Below, one piece after another: positions 9,907-21,198 of a stretch of 64,000 nt of DNA. Both the position numbers and the translations under genes were made by a program. Below the pieces are notes generated by a model. It had not been told where the DNA came from, did no database searches, and was given only the letters and a program-made list of their open reading frames with translations. The DNA lies in the NCBI RefSeq assembly GCF_001641265.1, contig NW_020167539.1:372001-436000 (forward strand). The letters run 5' to 3'. The DNA is from Pseudogymnoascus destructans (lineage: Eukaryota; Ascomycota; Leotiomycetes; Thelebolales; Thelebolaceae). Within the stretch, counting starts at the first letter, position 1, and each line of letters starts with the position of its first letter.

Positions 9907-11903
9907 ATGACCACAACCGTGACGAGGTCTAACTCCTCCACCATGACGGTGCAGTTGCCGACCGCGTCACAATCGCTCCTCCAACCTCTCATGCACTCCC
10001 TCAAGCTCTCCGACCCCCCCAAAGTTGCCACCGAACATGTTGAGAATATCGAGGAGAGCAGCAATGTCTCCGGCTCCAATGACCCGCCGAAAGACACCGA
10101 CACCGACGAGGAGTGGTTCGTCGGCAGCATAGACCAGGGCACCACATCTTCTCGTTTCCTCATTTTCAACAGCCACGGAGAGCCAGTGGCGAGTCACCAG
10201 ATCGAGTTTGAGAACAAGTATCCGCGTTCAGGGTAAGCTTTTGACCCCCCCCCCCTCATTACTGTCCGCTCGTCATCGATCTAACACCCCGATCCAGATG
10301 GCAAGAGCATGATCCCCTCGAGCTGGTCTCCTCGGTGCATGACTGCATTGAGGAGGCGACGGAGGACTTCAAGGACCTGGGTTACAAGACCGAGCAGATC
10401 CGGGCCATCGGTATCACGAACCAGCGCGAGACGACAGTATGCTGGGACAAGGAGACGGGCGAGCCGTTGTACAACGCCATTGTGTGGCCCGATACCCGAA
10501 CCAAGAGCTTGGTGCGTGAGCTGAAGGGGCGCAAGGGAGCCGACAAGCTCCGCGACCTGTGCGGGATGCCGCTGTCGACCTACCCGTCGAGCGTCAAGCT
10601 GTTGTGGATGTGCCGCAACATACCCGACATCCGCAAGGCCTACGACGAGTCGCGGCTCGCCTTTGGCACCGTTGACACCTGGCTCATCTACCGCCTTAAC
10701 GGCGCGACCCAGAACAACATCCACGTCACCGACACTAGCAACGCATCGCGCACCATGTTCATGAACATCCACACCCTGCAGTACGACGACGAGCTGCTGG
10801 ACTTCTTCCAGATCGACCAGAAGAACGTTATCCTCCCCAAAATCGTTCCCTCCTCCGACCCTGAGGCCTTTGGCGCGCTCGTCGGCGGTGTGCTCAAGGG
10901 CACCCGCATCACAGGCTGCGTAGGCGACCAGTCCGCCGCCCTAGTCGGCCAGTGCGCCTTCAACGAGGGCGAGGCCAAGAACACCTACGGCACCGGCTGC
11001 TTCCTCCTCTACAACGTAGGCTCCAAGCCCGTCATCTCCCAACACGGCCTCGTCGCCACCATCGGCTACCACATCGGCGAAAAAGCCACCTACGCGCTTG
11101 AGGGCTCCGTAGCCGTCGGCGGCTCCGGCGTCAAGTTCCTCGAGAACAACATGGGCTTCATCAACAAGTCGTCCGAGGTCGAGAAGCTCGCCCTCTCCGT
11201 CCCCGACAACGGCGGCGTCGTCTTCGTCACCGCATTCTCCGGCCTCTTCGCCCCGTACTGGATTGACGACGCCAAGGGAACGCTCTTCGGAATCACGGCG
11301 CACACGCAGCGAGGTCACATCGCCCGCGCCACACTCGAGGCGACGTGCTACCAGACTGCTGCCATCCTGGCGGCTATGTACGCTGATTCGGGTAAGGAGC
11401 TGAAGAACCTCGCGGTCGACGGCGGCATGTCCGAGTCGGATCTGTGCATGCAGACGCAGGCGGACGTGAGCGGGATCCCGGTCGAGCGGCCGGCGATGCG
11501 CGAGACTACGGCGTTGGGGGCTGCTATCGCGGCGGGGTTGGCGGTCGGTGCGTGGAATTCGCTTGACGAGTTGAGGGGGTGGAGGGGACGTGGAAAGAGA
11601 ACGTTCACGCCGAAGATTGAGGCGGCGGCGAGGAAGAAGGGGGTGAAGAGGTGGGAGAAGGCGGTGCAGATGTCCAAGGGGTGGGTGGAGGAGGATGAGG
11701 CTGGGGAGAGTGGTGGTGAGGTGGAGGAGGAGGAGGCGGAGGAGGTGCAGGGCAAGAAGGAGCAAGAGGCTGCTGCGAGGGAGGCAGCGAAGGAGGCGGC
11801 TGAGGAGGCGGTTGCCGAGAGGGAAACGCAGAAGAGCAACAGCGATGGCGCGGAAACGGCTGAGCGCGCGGATGAGGGCGGTGGCGAGAAGGCCAGCGCT
11901 TAG
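9907..11903 (+). CDS. GUT1: Glycerol kinase, one intron, about 643 aa
   Basis: ATP-dependent phosphorylation of glycerol to glycerol 3-phosphate, the first step of glycerol use, in the cytosol. Exons are 9907-10232 and 10298-11903; the intron has GTAAGC and CAG ends and splicing restores SGWQEHDP. FGGY-family marks are the phosphate-binding GSIDQGTTSSRF near residue 85, TNQRETTVCWDKETG with the following WPDTRT, and a C-terminal domain with DQSAALVGQ and TTALGAAIAAGLAVG. The ATG at 9907 is chosen because it follows the simple repeats; the same frame is open up to another ATG at 9223, and 9943 is also possible. About 75 extra residues precede the core. The last 100 or so residues are an acidic, Ala/Glu-rich tail not needed in shorter homologues. 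No damage is seen. Confidence 0.93.
10233..10297 (+). other. Intron of glycerol kinase (65 bp)
   Basis: GTAAGC donor, a run of C, then CTAAC (a good branch-point match) at about 10281-10285 and GATCCAG acceptor. Exact splicing keeps the conserved reading frame. Confidence 0.92.
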
Positions 11904-12791
11904 ACGGGGGGTCATTGCCGACGACGACGACATTTACAGCATATCATCATCACATTATACAACGCATATACATCGCATATTATATAGATGGCATGGGATA
12001 TATATCACCACACGCACCGAGGTGCGGGGTGGTTCAGGGGATTGGGAAACGAAAGCGAGCGTTTTTGTTGAAAAATCTTTTTTAGCGGGCGGTTGGGCGG
12101 TTGGGGGATCCGGGAGCAGCGAGGGGGGGATTAAGGGATCTAATGGTCGTTGGATCTGCCCTGTCGCTTCGCTCCTCACAGTCGGGGTTTAGCGCGGGGT
12201 AAGCAATTGATGCCATCCTCGTAAAGTCGACACTTGATATGAACCTCCTTTTCTTGGGTTCACCATTGCTTATGCTTCAACGTAAAATAGTTAATATTCT
12301 TCGTATTTTATAATACACTCCTAATATTCTCTCACCTTATAGCCTGATAACTACCTCCAAACAGTGGCCAGCTCGCACGAAAGAGAAACTAAGTGGCCCT
12401 CACAACACATGCCCCTAAGAACAAGAGATAAAAGACTATTATATCAAGCTGTGTATTAACCGCCCCCTAAAACTCATCCTATAAAAATCCAAAAATTTAT
12501 CATAATTAAAACCGTAAGAAAAAAAAAGCGTATGTTAACGCCATCGCCTAAGCCACAACTGCGCACTCATACTAGCATTATTTACTTCTCGATCTGCATT
12601 GTTAGTTATAAAGATCGCAGGTTGCGAATTTTGATTCAAGTCATATTGTGCTCCTCTGATTTTGTCTCTCTGCCAACGCTGATGCTGACAATTCTAGAAT
12701 AGAGTTCACCGGAGCTCAACGTCGCTAATCGCTGCGGTCTCAAGGCCATCAATCAGTTTAGTTAATCCCGGATACCCCCCGCATCGAAACC
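11904..12791. other. Glycerol kinase 3' flank, no gene seen
   Basis: The first part (11904-12190) should hold the 3' UTR. From about 12260 the DNA is AT-richer with no recognisable coding sequence. Confidence 0.45.
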
Positions 12792-13123
12792 ATGAACACA
12801 CCCCCACCATTCTCCTCCCTCCCCCCCGAAATCCACCACCTCATCCTCCACGACCTCACCTCCCCCCACGACCTCCTCCCCCTCCTCCTCATCCTCCCCC
12901 ACCTTACCTCCTCCCTTACCCCCGCCCAAACCCGCGCCCCCACCCCAACAACGAAACGCTCCTCCACCTCGCCGCCTCCCACAACCACTCCACCCTCCCA
13001 ACCACCCCCCTCGCCTCCCCCTCCACAGACCCCAACCCCCTCGCCACAATCCCCACCGCCTCCCCGACGGCCGCACCCCCCCACCGCCGCCCCCCGGCCA
13101 CAACCGTGAGGGGGGGATGTTGA
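12792..13123 (+). pseudogene. F-box/ankyrin-protein N-terminal remnant
   Basis: From an ATG at 12792 the frame reads an F-box-like start (SSLPPEIHHLILHDLTSP, then a leucine-rich helix). The reading must then shift at about 12945 into another frame that gives ETLLHLAASHNHSTL, the start of an ankyrin repeat, and stops at 13121-13123. F-box plus ankyrin is a common fungal arrangement in which dozens of repeats follow; here only the beginning of one is present. So this looks like a truncated, frameshifted copy. A very small unrecognised intron at the shift is a less likely alternative. Confidence 0.6.
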
Positions 13124-13775
13124 TATTAACGGGCGCTCGCCGACGGCTGCGTCGCCGCTAATGTGTGCAGCTAGTCAGGGGAGGGGGGAGGGGGGAGATG
13201 GTTGAGATACTCGTAGGAGGGGGGGGGGGATGGTATGATGTCGGTATTTAGGCGATACTTTGTACCGAAGAAAGGCGGCAAGAAGACATGAAGTGTAATA
13301 AGATGGGGTGGCTTGGAATAAAGTTGGGGTGAGGGAGTAAGTGCCTTAATTGACATTCTAAATCAGCAGGTATGCTGGAGTTTTGGGGGAACTAGAAATA
13401 TTTCGTTTAGCTCTGGGAGGGAAATTCCATTAAGCTTGGCCGTGGGTTTTGGGCAGGTAATAGTTAAATTATAACATGAGGTAAGAAAGGAGCAAATGTC
13501 GCTGCTCGTAAATCCAAATGCTCTCTTCTACGGAACGTTGGGATGGTACATGCAAGTATGATACCCCATCAAGGACACAAAAACGACACCAATGCATCTT
13601 CTACATACAAGCATGGTAAGTGCCAAGTTAGCGGCATCTGTCACCTAGATATAAATAAACCGTTGGATATCAAACCAAGAAGCCGACGGGTGGGGACTTT
13701 TTTGTGGGCGAGAAGAGAGAGGCTGCTTCAAGGAGCGGATTCGGGTCTCGAAGCTCATATCAAATAACCAAACAT
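13124..13775. other. No gene seen
   Basis: Intergenic. A short frame at 13543-13767 carries no motif I recognise. Confidence 0.4.
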
Positions 13776-13849
13776 GGTCGCTTAGCTCAGTTGGTTAGAG
13801 CGTGGTGCTAATAACGCCAAGGTCGCGAGTTCGACCCTCGTAGTGACCA
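13776..13849 (+). tRNA. tRNA-Ile (anticodon AAT)
   Basis: A 74-base cloverleaf. The acceptor stem GGTCGCT pairs with AGTGACC and A is the discriminator. The D arm is in TAGCTCAGTTGGTTAGAGC. The anticodon stem TGGTG/CGCCA closes the loop CTAATAA with anticodon AAT (reads AUU, Ile). The T arm is GCGAG-TTCGACC-CTCGT. No intron and no encoded CCA. Internal A and B box promoter sequences are present in the D and T arms as expected for RNA polymerase III. Confidence 0.96.
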
Positions 13850-14794
13850 GTATATCAATCTTTTGCTGTTTGTGATGGTGAGGGGGGATTGGTTTTTTGC
13901 TGGTGGCGGGGGAGGGAGGGAGGCGAGGGAAAGTGAGTGCGTGGGTGAGGGTAGGCGCGTGAGTAGCGTGGGAGAGGCGGATGGGGTTTTGCTAGGGGGC
14001 TACGGTGATAATGATATCGAGGGCATATCGGACTACAGAGTGTGAAACGCACGCGAAGTCACAATGCTGGAAATATACTTCCCTGGGGTGATGATGCCTG
14101 CCATAGAATATACAGCAACTTTATCGGGATTTTCCTAGCAGAACCTCCGACCCGCGCCAGGGCAGAGCGCATCCGAGGCCCGTGGGTATTTTAGCAGCGC
14201 TATTCAGTAGAAGCAGGTAGATGCGAACACAGAGGATTCCTCATGTACTTACTAAATATGACGTCGGATTGGTGGCAGCCGAACTGTAAGGGGATGGGGA
14301 TTTATGACTGGTTTAGCAGCGATTCCGCCTCGACCGAAATTCTCACTTTAAGTTTCAAGTTCTGTCACTTGGAGCTCTATAACAGGTACAAAAACTCAAT
14401 ATAGCGTAATGGAATCAATTGAATATCAAGAACTATCCAATAGGCCCTACCAAATATTCGTATGCTCCTGAGCGAGTATGTAGGATTCGCAGGGAATCAA
14501 TCACAGCTGAACCCTCAAATCCCCGGACGTAAGGCTGAATCTTCAATATAAGGACATGGAAGGTAGTATGGAATGAGTAGAATCAACTTAATACGCACTA
14601 GCACTGGTTAATATAATACAGAGCCTGTATACTAGCCATATACAGGCCATATTAACCACGTGACACAATGAAAAATGATCTAAAGTATATAACTTACTTT
14701 AAAGGGGCATGTAGTATACAAAGTAGTGCATTAGGCTATCTAGTATATTCTAAAAGCAGCACTTGATCTACATATTGTAGAACTAGGAGAGAAG
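13850..14794. other. No gene seen
   Basis: About 945 bases with no convincing open frame. A weak inverted pair (GTTAATATAATACAG... and TACAGGCCATATTAAC) lies at about 14607-14656. Confidence 0.4.
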
Positions 14795-15345
14795 TGTAAT
14801 GGTGGGTGCACCAGATGTGAGAATCAACCCAAGGGAGGGATGATTTTACTAAGACAACACACTGTCTTAGGAAACAGAGCCAAAGGGTTGTAGCCTAGAC
14901 TATTCCACAACGCAGCAATCAAGTGTATGATGTAGTGGAGTGGTTTAGACAAGTTGTACAAATGTTGAGTCTGAGAACTCAGGGATAAGTCAGAGGTTAG
15001 CACCTCACTGACTTTTCAGAAACAAGGAATAACAAGATCAATGCTTGGAAGCTTGGAAAAGACATAGAAGTATGTGATAGATTTACTGTATTGTCTGCTT
15101 GCCCTTTCTTAAGGAAAGGGCAATCCTATTTATGCTAAAGGAGGTGTAGTTCTCTCATTTTCCAAGACTTTCCATGACTAACCAGGCTTGGTAACTGTAG
15201 TTGACGTAAGAGAATCCCATAGAACCATCTCCTAGGTTCCTAGCCTATAGGAAGTGAAAGGAGGTCCAAGGTCAGAGTACCCCTATAGACAAATTATGTC
15301 ATAACTTAACCAATCTTGTGGGTAACTAAGGAGTGATGACGTGTA
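14795..15345 (-). repeat. LTR-B copy 1 (3' part), minus strand
   Basis: Matches 20717-21198 nearly throughout (first 470 bases) and 4131-4243 at its other edge. Read on the minus strand it ends CACCCACCATTACA at 14795, a CA terminus. It is cut at 15345 where LTR-A copy 3 begins. Confidence 0.7.
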
Positions 15346-15757
15346 TGTAACGCTGACTTCTAAACGATAGAAGACACAGAGGTTTCTTGCGTAAGGTTGA
15401 CTTGACAGAGGAGGCAGGGGATTAAACACAAAGGCTTTCCAAGTAACACGTTACAGTATTGTAAAGAATACTATATTGAGTTGAGCATGAAGCTCCTATC
15501 TAAGGAAATACTATCTACTTATATAGTGGTGTCATGCCAAAGGGATATCTGTGGATAACATGGATAACATAATATCCATGATATCCAATGTTATCCATCA
15601 CCTGATATTGTAGGCTGCGCACTACTCGCTCAATACTCGGCTCACTCGCTCAGTGGGTTACTCAGCTGGGTGAGTAGCTGAACCTTTTACTTGACTCGGT
15701 GAGTGAGGTCAATACTGAGTTACTCTGTAAAAACCCAGTGAGTACTCAGCTATTACA
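15346..15757 (+). repeat. LTR-A copy 3, with inverted middle block
   Basis: Starts TGTAACGCTGACTTCTAAAC and follows the family through the TATA-like box at about 15518. It then has a single GGATAACAT foldback, followed by a different block rich in CTCAGT/ACTGAG motifs (15611-15750) that matches window bases 1-94 in reverse complement. The likely end is TATTACA at 15757. No clear target duplication is seen. Confidence 0.65.
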
Positions 15758-16119
15758 TGTAAGATTTATGCATCATGTGAACAGTCCCTCATACGATTAA
15801 TACTGTTTTATGGTTAAGTTAAAGTATTGCATCTATCAGCATCACTCTCGCCATCTCTAGTAAGCTGTGAGAATGAATCATGTATATTCCTCTATCAAAG
15901 TACCATGCTTATCAGAAGATTATCAGAACGCTATTATCTATTATATATGCTTAAGAACATCCCTCCACCTGCTATTATATATGCTTAAGAACATCCCTCC
16001 ACCTTGCTTGATGAGGCTGGCCAGACCTACTAATACCTAAAGTATTTATAGGGTCTTGGTGAGGATCCTCGACTGAGCAGAACGAGCTATGAGTCGAGAT
16101 AACTGTGTATAGAACTTGT
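15758..16119. other. Intergenic with a 34-bp tandem duplication
   Basis: The 33-base string starting CTATTATATATGCTTAAG occurs twice, at 15938-15970 and 15972-16004, a recent direct duplication. No gene is seen. Confidence 0.75.
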
Positions 16120-16740
16120 TCATAAAATATCTCTTGTGTGAGAATATGATCCTATTATAGGTATTAACCTACATGATTCTGGTAACAATCTGGTAATCCT
16201 TACTTGTTGAGGTCGCATTTGATTGATTCGCATTTGATAGAGACTATCCTTACCCATCCGTGACTTCTTTTTGCAAATGTCTGATGCAAGATGTGTTGCC
16301 ATAGACTTTGGGCCAGCAGACTTGATTGGAGGATGCGTAAGGGCCTTCGAACAATAAGTACAAATGACGCATGGTTCTCCAGAAAGCCGGTCTGCTCTTG
16401 GTGATAACTTCTCCAGTATTGAGAACTCCGGTTGGTTGAATCCCATGCAATCTTCGTAAGGAGTTTTGTAGTATGATCTGAGTGTTGTTCTGAGTGTTGT
16501 TCATACCATCGTGATAGCTTCCACCACTCAATGAATATATCGTGTGTATCCTTGGTCCATTTGAATTGGTTTAATTTGCCAATATACTCAAGGCCTGGAG
16601 GGACTTGATTTAACGAGGATAGTCGTTGAGAAGACGAAAAAGAGTCTGAGAATACATCTGCAATAGGATTGTCAGAATCAAACAACTCTGAGTATTGAGG
16701 TGGTGTCCGGCTTAAGGTCGCTGATGACATGGTTGTTGTA
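16120..16740 (-). pseudogene. hAT transposase N-terminal fragment with BED finger, broken
   Basis: One frame (about 16700 down to 16450) gives FKWTKDTHDIFIEWWK and then WDSTNRSSQYW, a pattern I associate with fungal hAT transposase N-termini. The next part, in another frame (16446-16200), holds a BED-type zinc finger: CTYC about 25 residues before HLASDIC (C-x2-C, H-x5-C). A frameshift lies between them. The catalytic and dimerisation parts are absent. The fragment joins the acid phosphatase remnant at about 16710. Confidence 0.65.
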
Positions 16741-16992
16741 GGTAGACGACGTCGGGTAGGTAGTGGAGATCTTTGACGTAGCGAAATGCTTGAGAACCTT
16801 CTTCTCATGTTTATTGTAGTACACAGTAGGCTTGGTCAGCTGCCGATTCGTGTTCCAGCTAACGGCCATGCCATTATCACCAGCATAAGCCAGGCGGATC
16901 TGGGTAGGGCCAAGAGCGTGGTTACATGGCTGGGTAGCCAGAGGCTGGGTGAAAGTAGCCACGAAGGCAGCAGCTCCCAGAGAGGAAAACAT
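16705..16992 (-). pseudogene. Purple acid phosphatase N-terminal fragment
   Basis: From an ATG at 16990-16992 the minus strand codes a likely signal peptide (FSSLGAAAFVATFTQPLA). It continues into the fibronectin-like N-terminal domain of purple acid phosphatases (PTQIRLAYAGDNGMAVSWNT, then NNHVISDLKPDT). The metal-binding phosphatase domain is missing: after about residue 96 the sequence passes into hAT-like DNA. The parent enzyme would be secreted and release phosphate from organic esters. What remains cannot be catalytic. Either transposon insertion plus deletion or a rearrangement made this junction. Confidence 0.75.
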
Positions 16993-17696
16993 GGCTACAG
17001 CACTTACCGACGTCCTGGAAACGCGACGGAATCATCTATTTAAACTAATAAATGATTTCCCAGCTCCTCAACAAGAACATCCTTGTATCTCATATCTGAG
17101 CCGTCCCGAGGACACTAGGTAAGGGACATTGCTTCCCTGCATTGTATGGACAGGACCGACGTCTAAGACGAATCTACATCTACGTGCCAGCCCACGTGCA
17201 GGCCCACGTGCTAAATCCCTCTACTTTCAAGCGGCAATCTAGCACAATAATCAAGGGGAACCATTGCAAGTCTTGTTTTACGCGCTTAACCGGAATACGG
17301 TCAAGGCAGAACACTGTAACCCTTGACATAAAGCTTCTCTGTACTAGTAAAATATTAATGATACGTTCCCCCCCTTGGAAGATCGCGGCAGGGAGATTAA
17401 ACGCGGGGATCCAGAGATGCGTGCAGTAGCGCTGATTGATGTGGGTAGGCTCCTTGGGAAGTGTTTCTTGGATTTGCTTATTTCAGCTACAACGTTGCTT
17501 TCCCCATACAAGAATTCCCAACAGCATCTTTTGTATTTTGGTGAGGGGACATGGTTGCGATAAAATTATATTTGATCGGCAAATCACGGTCACAGTACTG
17601 TATACTCGAGCAGCTTGGTAATAGATTCATCGCATTAATACCTCATCAATACACACTCCAAGATCAGTGGTAACCTTGTCAATTTAGAATACTGTA
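16993..17696. other. No gene seen
   Basis: Would include the promoter of the phosphatase remnant. Open frames here are short and without motifs. Confidence 0.4.
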
Positions 17697-17716
17697 GCTA
17701 CTCTGGCTGATGCGCT

Positions 17717-19324
17717 CTAAAATACAGCCAACTGGACGCCATTTTGGTTGACCTTGGTCTTCTTGAGCCCCGGTGCGCTAACGAAACAAGCCACCTTCCT
17801 ATCATCCGCATTGATACCGCCATGTTCAGCAATCTTTGCAGTGCTCGTAGTGTAAATGATGCCCTCAGTTGGCCTGACAATGATATCCGGGACCGCAGAA
17901 TCGGTCAGTGGGTTGCCGTAGCCGAGGTCGACGACGCGATCGCCGTAGATGATATCCTCAATCTTTAGGGCTTCGCGTTGCTTATTGAGACCTGCAACTG
18001 CTGTCTCTGTCTTGGTTTGGTCCTTGAGGAAGATCAGAGCAATGTCATCGGTGGTGGCATGGATGACGTCGGGGCAGAGACCAGATCGCCATTGATCTTG
18101 GCATACTTCGTTGGGCAATGGGTGCTTGCCCGTGCTTGGAGGCCACGACAATCAATGTCTCGTCGTTGACACCCCTAGCCTTGAGTGCAGCGACAACTTG
18201 ACCGAGAGAAGCATCGACGAAGTCGAGAGCCTTGAGGGGCTGGGGTGTGAAGTCAAGGGTCTTGGCCACATAACCACTCGTCTTCTGTGCAACCGAAACA
18301 GCCTGGAAGGACACCAGTCAGCTTCTCTTGGATCTCAGAGTGCTCTGGGGTGGTGCCGTTCATGATCCACCCAATAAAGGCGTTCACGTGCAGCTTGTCA
18401 TATGCAATGGTCGTATCTGTGGTGACTGGGATGGCCGCGATCTCGGGGAAGTAGCCGATGGAAAGACCCTTGCCTGCGAGGTCGTAGGCGGGGTGCTTGT
18501 CAGCATAGGTGGTTTAGTGGCCGGCCTTGTGCACGACTTCAAAGATGGTGTTGACGCGGGAACGCTGGTGAGGGTACACGTTCGTGCAGACTCGATTGAC
18601 GAGGGTTTACGGAAGGTTCAATGGGCTGATGTCACTCCGGTGGCATCAGCCCATTGAACCTTCCGCAAACCCTCGAGCGTGGAATCATAATCTTTACTCT
18701 CATTAAAGGCAACTAGAGAATTAGCCAACATTCTCAACGAGTCGACTTCTCTCAACTTACCTTCAGCACCAGCAGGACCTTGGGCAGTTAGTGCCCGTAG
18801 TAGAAAATGGCAGCCAGAACTTTCGGTCGTAGGTACCGTCGTACCAGACACCGTGGGTTCTTGGGCTTTGCACCCGAGAATAGATAATTGCACCTGGGAA
18901 CAAATCCGAAGCGCAGAGGTGTGTCGGTAAATTCATAGCCGGTCTCGAGGAGCTCCGCAATAGTCGACTTTGGAAAGTGCTGTTGTTTTTGAGAAGCTTC
19001 TCTCACGCTTCTCTCACTTTCGCTGGCTTTGTTCAGTGGTGAGCTGTGACAGGTCTTTGGTCTTTGTCTGCTTGGAGATTTCTGGAAGAGCCTGGAACAA
19101 TACAATCATGCATATAACAGTAGCTCTTCTCCTGAAATACGATAGTTAGACCATCCAGAAAACACATTCTTTGCAACTAGTGCAACATACTTGGGCATAT
19201 CGGAGCTGTGCAGACCATCAATGCTGATTGCTGCGACATGCTTGTATACCGTCTTGGGTCCCTTCTTGTCAGCAAGCAATACGCCGCCAAGGGCGGCAAT
19301 AGCGAACAATGATTGCAAAAGCAT
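17717..19324 (-). pseudogene. Type I phosphodiesterase/nucleotide pyrophosphatase-like gene, broken
   Basis: The minus strand starts at an ATG at 19322-19324 with a signal peptide (LLQSLFAIAALGGVLLA) and HVAAISIDGLHSSD, whose Asp is the first metal ligand in this family. Further pieces lie in different frames: THGVWYDGTYDRKF (about 18860), VNTIFEVVHKAGH-like (about 18550), LIVVASKHGQAPI with a metal-binding His (about 18150) and IAEHGGINADDRK (about 17830). At least four frame changes are needed, and an inverted duplication at 18601-18674 has replaced part of the middle. The parent would be a secreted or membrane-exposed phosphodiesterase hydrolysing nucleotide or phosphate diesters. Confidence 0.75.
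18601..18674. repeat. Near-perfect palindrome, 35-bp arms, 4-base loop
   Basis: Arms 18601-18635 and 18640-18674 are inverted copies with two mismatches, starting GAGGGTTT(A/G)CGGAAGG. It lies inside the broken phosphodiesterase gene, and one arm is the gene's own coding sequence, so the other arm is a local inverted duplicate. Confidence 0.93.
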
Positions 19325-20100
19325 GATTATGATTATTAATTGACTTTAACAAGGATGATCTGAGGTAGGGTAGGGATTTAACTGATAAAATGGAAGGAAA
19401 CAGTCCCTTTTTATAACTGCTGCTCAGCGTCGTTGAGGACGATCTTTGAGGCGAAGCTTTCGAGCCTCACCTCTTTCAAAAGCTTGTCCCTTCTTTTCAA
19501 AGCTTGTTGTTTTTGTGCTTCTTCTCACCTTCGTTGGCTTCTTGATCGTCTTCCCGCATACATCCCTTTAAGTCTACTAGAAAAGTGGTGATAACGTACG
19601 CCAGAGCAGGTCTCGAATAAGCTATCTAAGCCACTTGCTTACAGTTATTAAAACTCACTTATGTCGATGTACCGTGACGCGTGACTAACGACAGAATCAT
19701 TATCGTCACTATATACGTAGCACCTCTTATCCAGCAGTTTAAGCTCTAGCCTGACATGAAAAGATTTGAAGTGGATCAGAGAAGAATGGGCTGGAGGAGC
19801 TACAGGGTCGGAGGCTTACTATCGAGGCACTTTTCCACACCCGCTGTGACGTAAGCTGCGACTGCATATAGGATCGGCTGACCAATTCCCACAGCCGTGG
19901 CGCTCAAGCACTTAATAAGTACAGATCTCTAGAAGAGTCAGGAGAGAGCTCGGAGATCCGTGGCTCTGTCTCCCTCCGTGGTTGCTCAGTAGAACACCTT
20001 GGCACCCATATTCAGCAGCCAATTTGGCATTTCAAGGCCTCGTGCCATCGCAGTAGAGATACTTAATTGCTAGAGGGTGTTTTGTTGCTCCTGGCTATCA
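19325..20100. other. No gene seen
   Basis: Upstream region of the phosphodiesterase remnant. No coding or repeat signal stands out. Confidence 0.4.
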
Positions 20101-20415
20101 ACAATCCTCATGTACAGTTTGTAGATGAACTGCAATAAATGCTATACCACCAGACTCTCTGTACTCCTTTGGGCAATACTTGCAATGCTAGTATATAGCC
20201 TCAGAGCCTTCCTGTTGATATATTGTGTCAATTGGACCCGGCATATGCTTCCATAGAAAGAATGTCCGCGCCTGACGCTTTTCTGTTGGTTTTTGTCTAT
20301 ATCGTTTGGTAGAAGAGGAGGATGTGACTAGATCGAACGATTTGAGGTCTGGAGTATTGTGGCTAGAAAGAACACTTAATTTAGGGGGTGGCGATGATGC
20401 GCCTAAAGGCTCCAT
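20101..20415 (-). pseudogene. hAT transposase BED-finger fragment
   Basis: From an ATG at 20413-20415 the minus strand reads a basic region (STKRYRQKPTEKRQARTFF), then a BED finger: CKYCPKEY and HLQTVH (C-x2-C ... H-x4-H). A TAG interrupts the frame just before CKYC, where hAT proteins usually have Trp. The frame ends at about 20101 and nothing of the catalytic part follows. It is unlike the BED fragment at 16120-16740 in sequence, so it comes from a different hAT family. Confidence 0.6.
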
Positions 20416-20519
20416 TTTGTCTTGATACAATAGATATTGCAATAGTCAAATACTACTGCTAACACTGAATTTTCGTAGGTAAATTATGTACAATTCAATG
20501 TATTTATTTTTCGGGAGTA

Positions 20520-20716
20520 CAGTCAAACCCCTGTTATAACGATCCTGGATACAACGATATTTTTGATATCATAATATATTTTTCAGAACCAATTCTATTT
20601 CCACACAACTTACAATACTACGATAATCGTTACAGTTCCACCCGATTATTGTTATATCCAGTTTGACATATTCTTAGGATCATGAGCCAGAGGCACAGTA
20701 TTACATTAGAACAAAG
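20520..20716 (+). mobile_element. 5' end of a second P2-family pogo element
   Basis: Starts CAGTCAAACCCCTGTTATAA after a TA (20518-20519) and matches 7978-7782 in reverse complement. It includes the transposase start (ATG followed by SQRHSITLEQ) and is cut after about 11 codons where LTR-B copy 2 begins at 20717. Confidence 0.85.
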
Positions 20717-21198
20717 TGTAATGGTGGGTGCACCAGATGTGAGAATCTAGCCACCCAAGGAAGGGATGATTTTACTAAGACAACACACTGTCTTAGGAAA
20801 CAGAGCCAAAGGGTTGTAGCCTAGACTATTCCACAATGCAGCAATCAGGTGTATGATGTAGTGGAGTGGTTTAGACAAGTTGTAACAAATGTTGAGTCTG
20901 AGAACTCAGGGATAAGTCAGAGGTTAGCACCTCACTGACTTTTCAGAAACAAGGAATAACAAGATCAATGCTTGGAAGCTTGGAAAAGACATAGAAGTAT
21001 GTGATAGATTTACTGTATTGTCTGCTTGCCCTTTCTTAAGGAAAGGGCAATCCTATTTATGCTAAAGAAGTGTAGTTCTCTTATTTTCCAAGACTTTCCA
21101 TGACTAACCAGGCTTGGTAACTGTAGTCGACATACGAGAATCCCACAGAACCATCTCCTAGGTTCCTAGCCTATAGGAAGTGAAAGGAGGTCCAAGGT
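20717..21198 (-). repeat. LTR-B copy 2, minus strand
   Basis: Near-identical to 14795-15272. Minus-strand end CACCCACCATTACA at 20717 abuts the P2 fragment. The other edge stops at about 21198, so the copy is truncated. Confidence 0.7.

Noticed and set aside
10941..11933. 330-codon antisense frame
   Set aside because: It is the shadow of the GC-rich glycerol kinase gene and has no domain.
12758..13103. Gly-rich antisense frames
   Set aside because: Complement of the C-rich F-box/ankyrin remnant.
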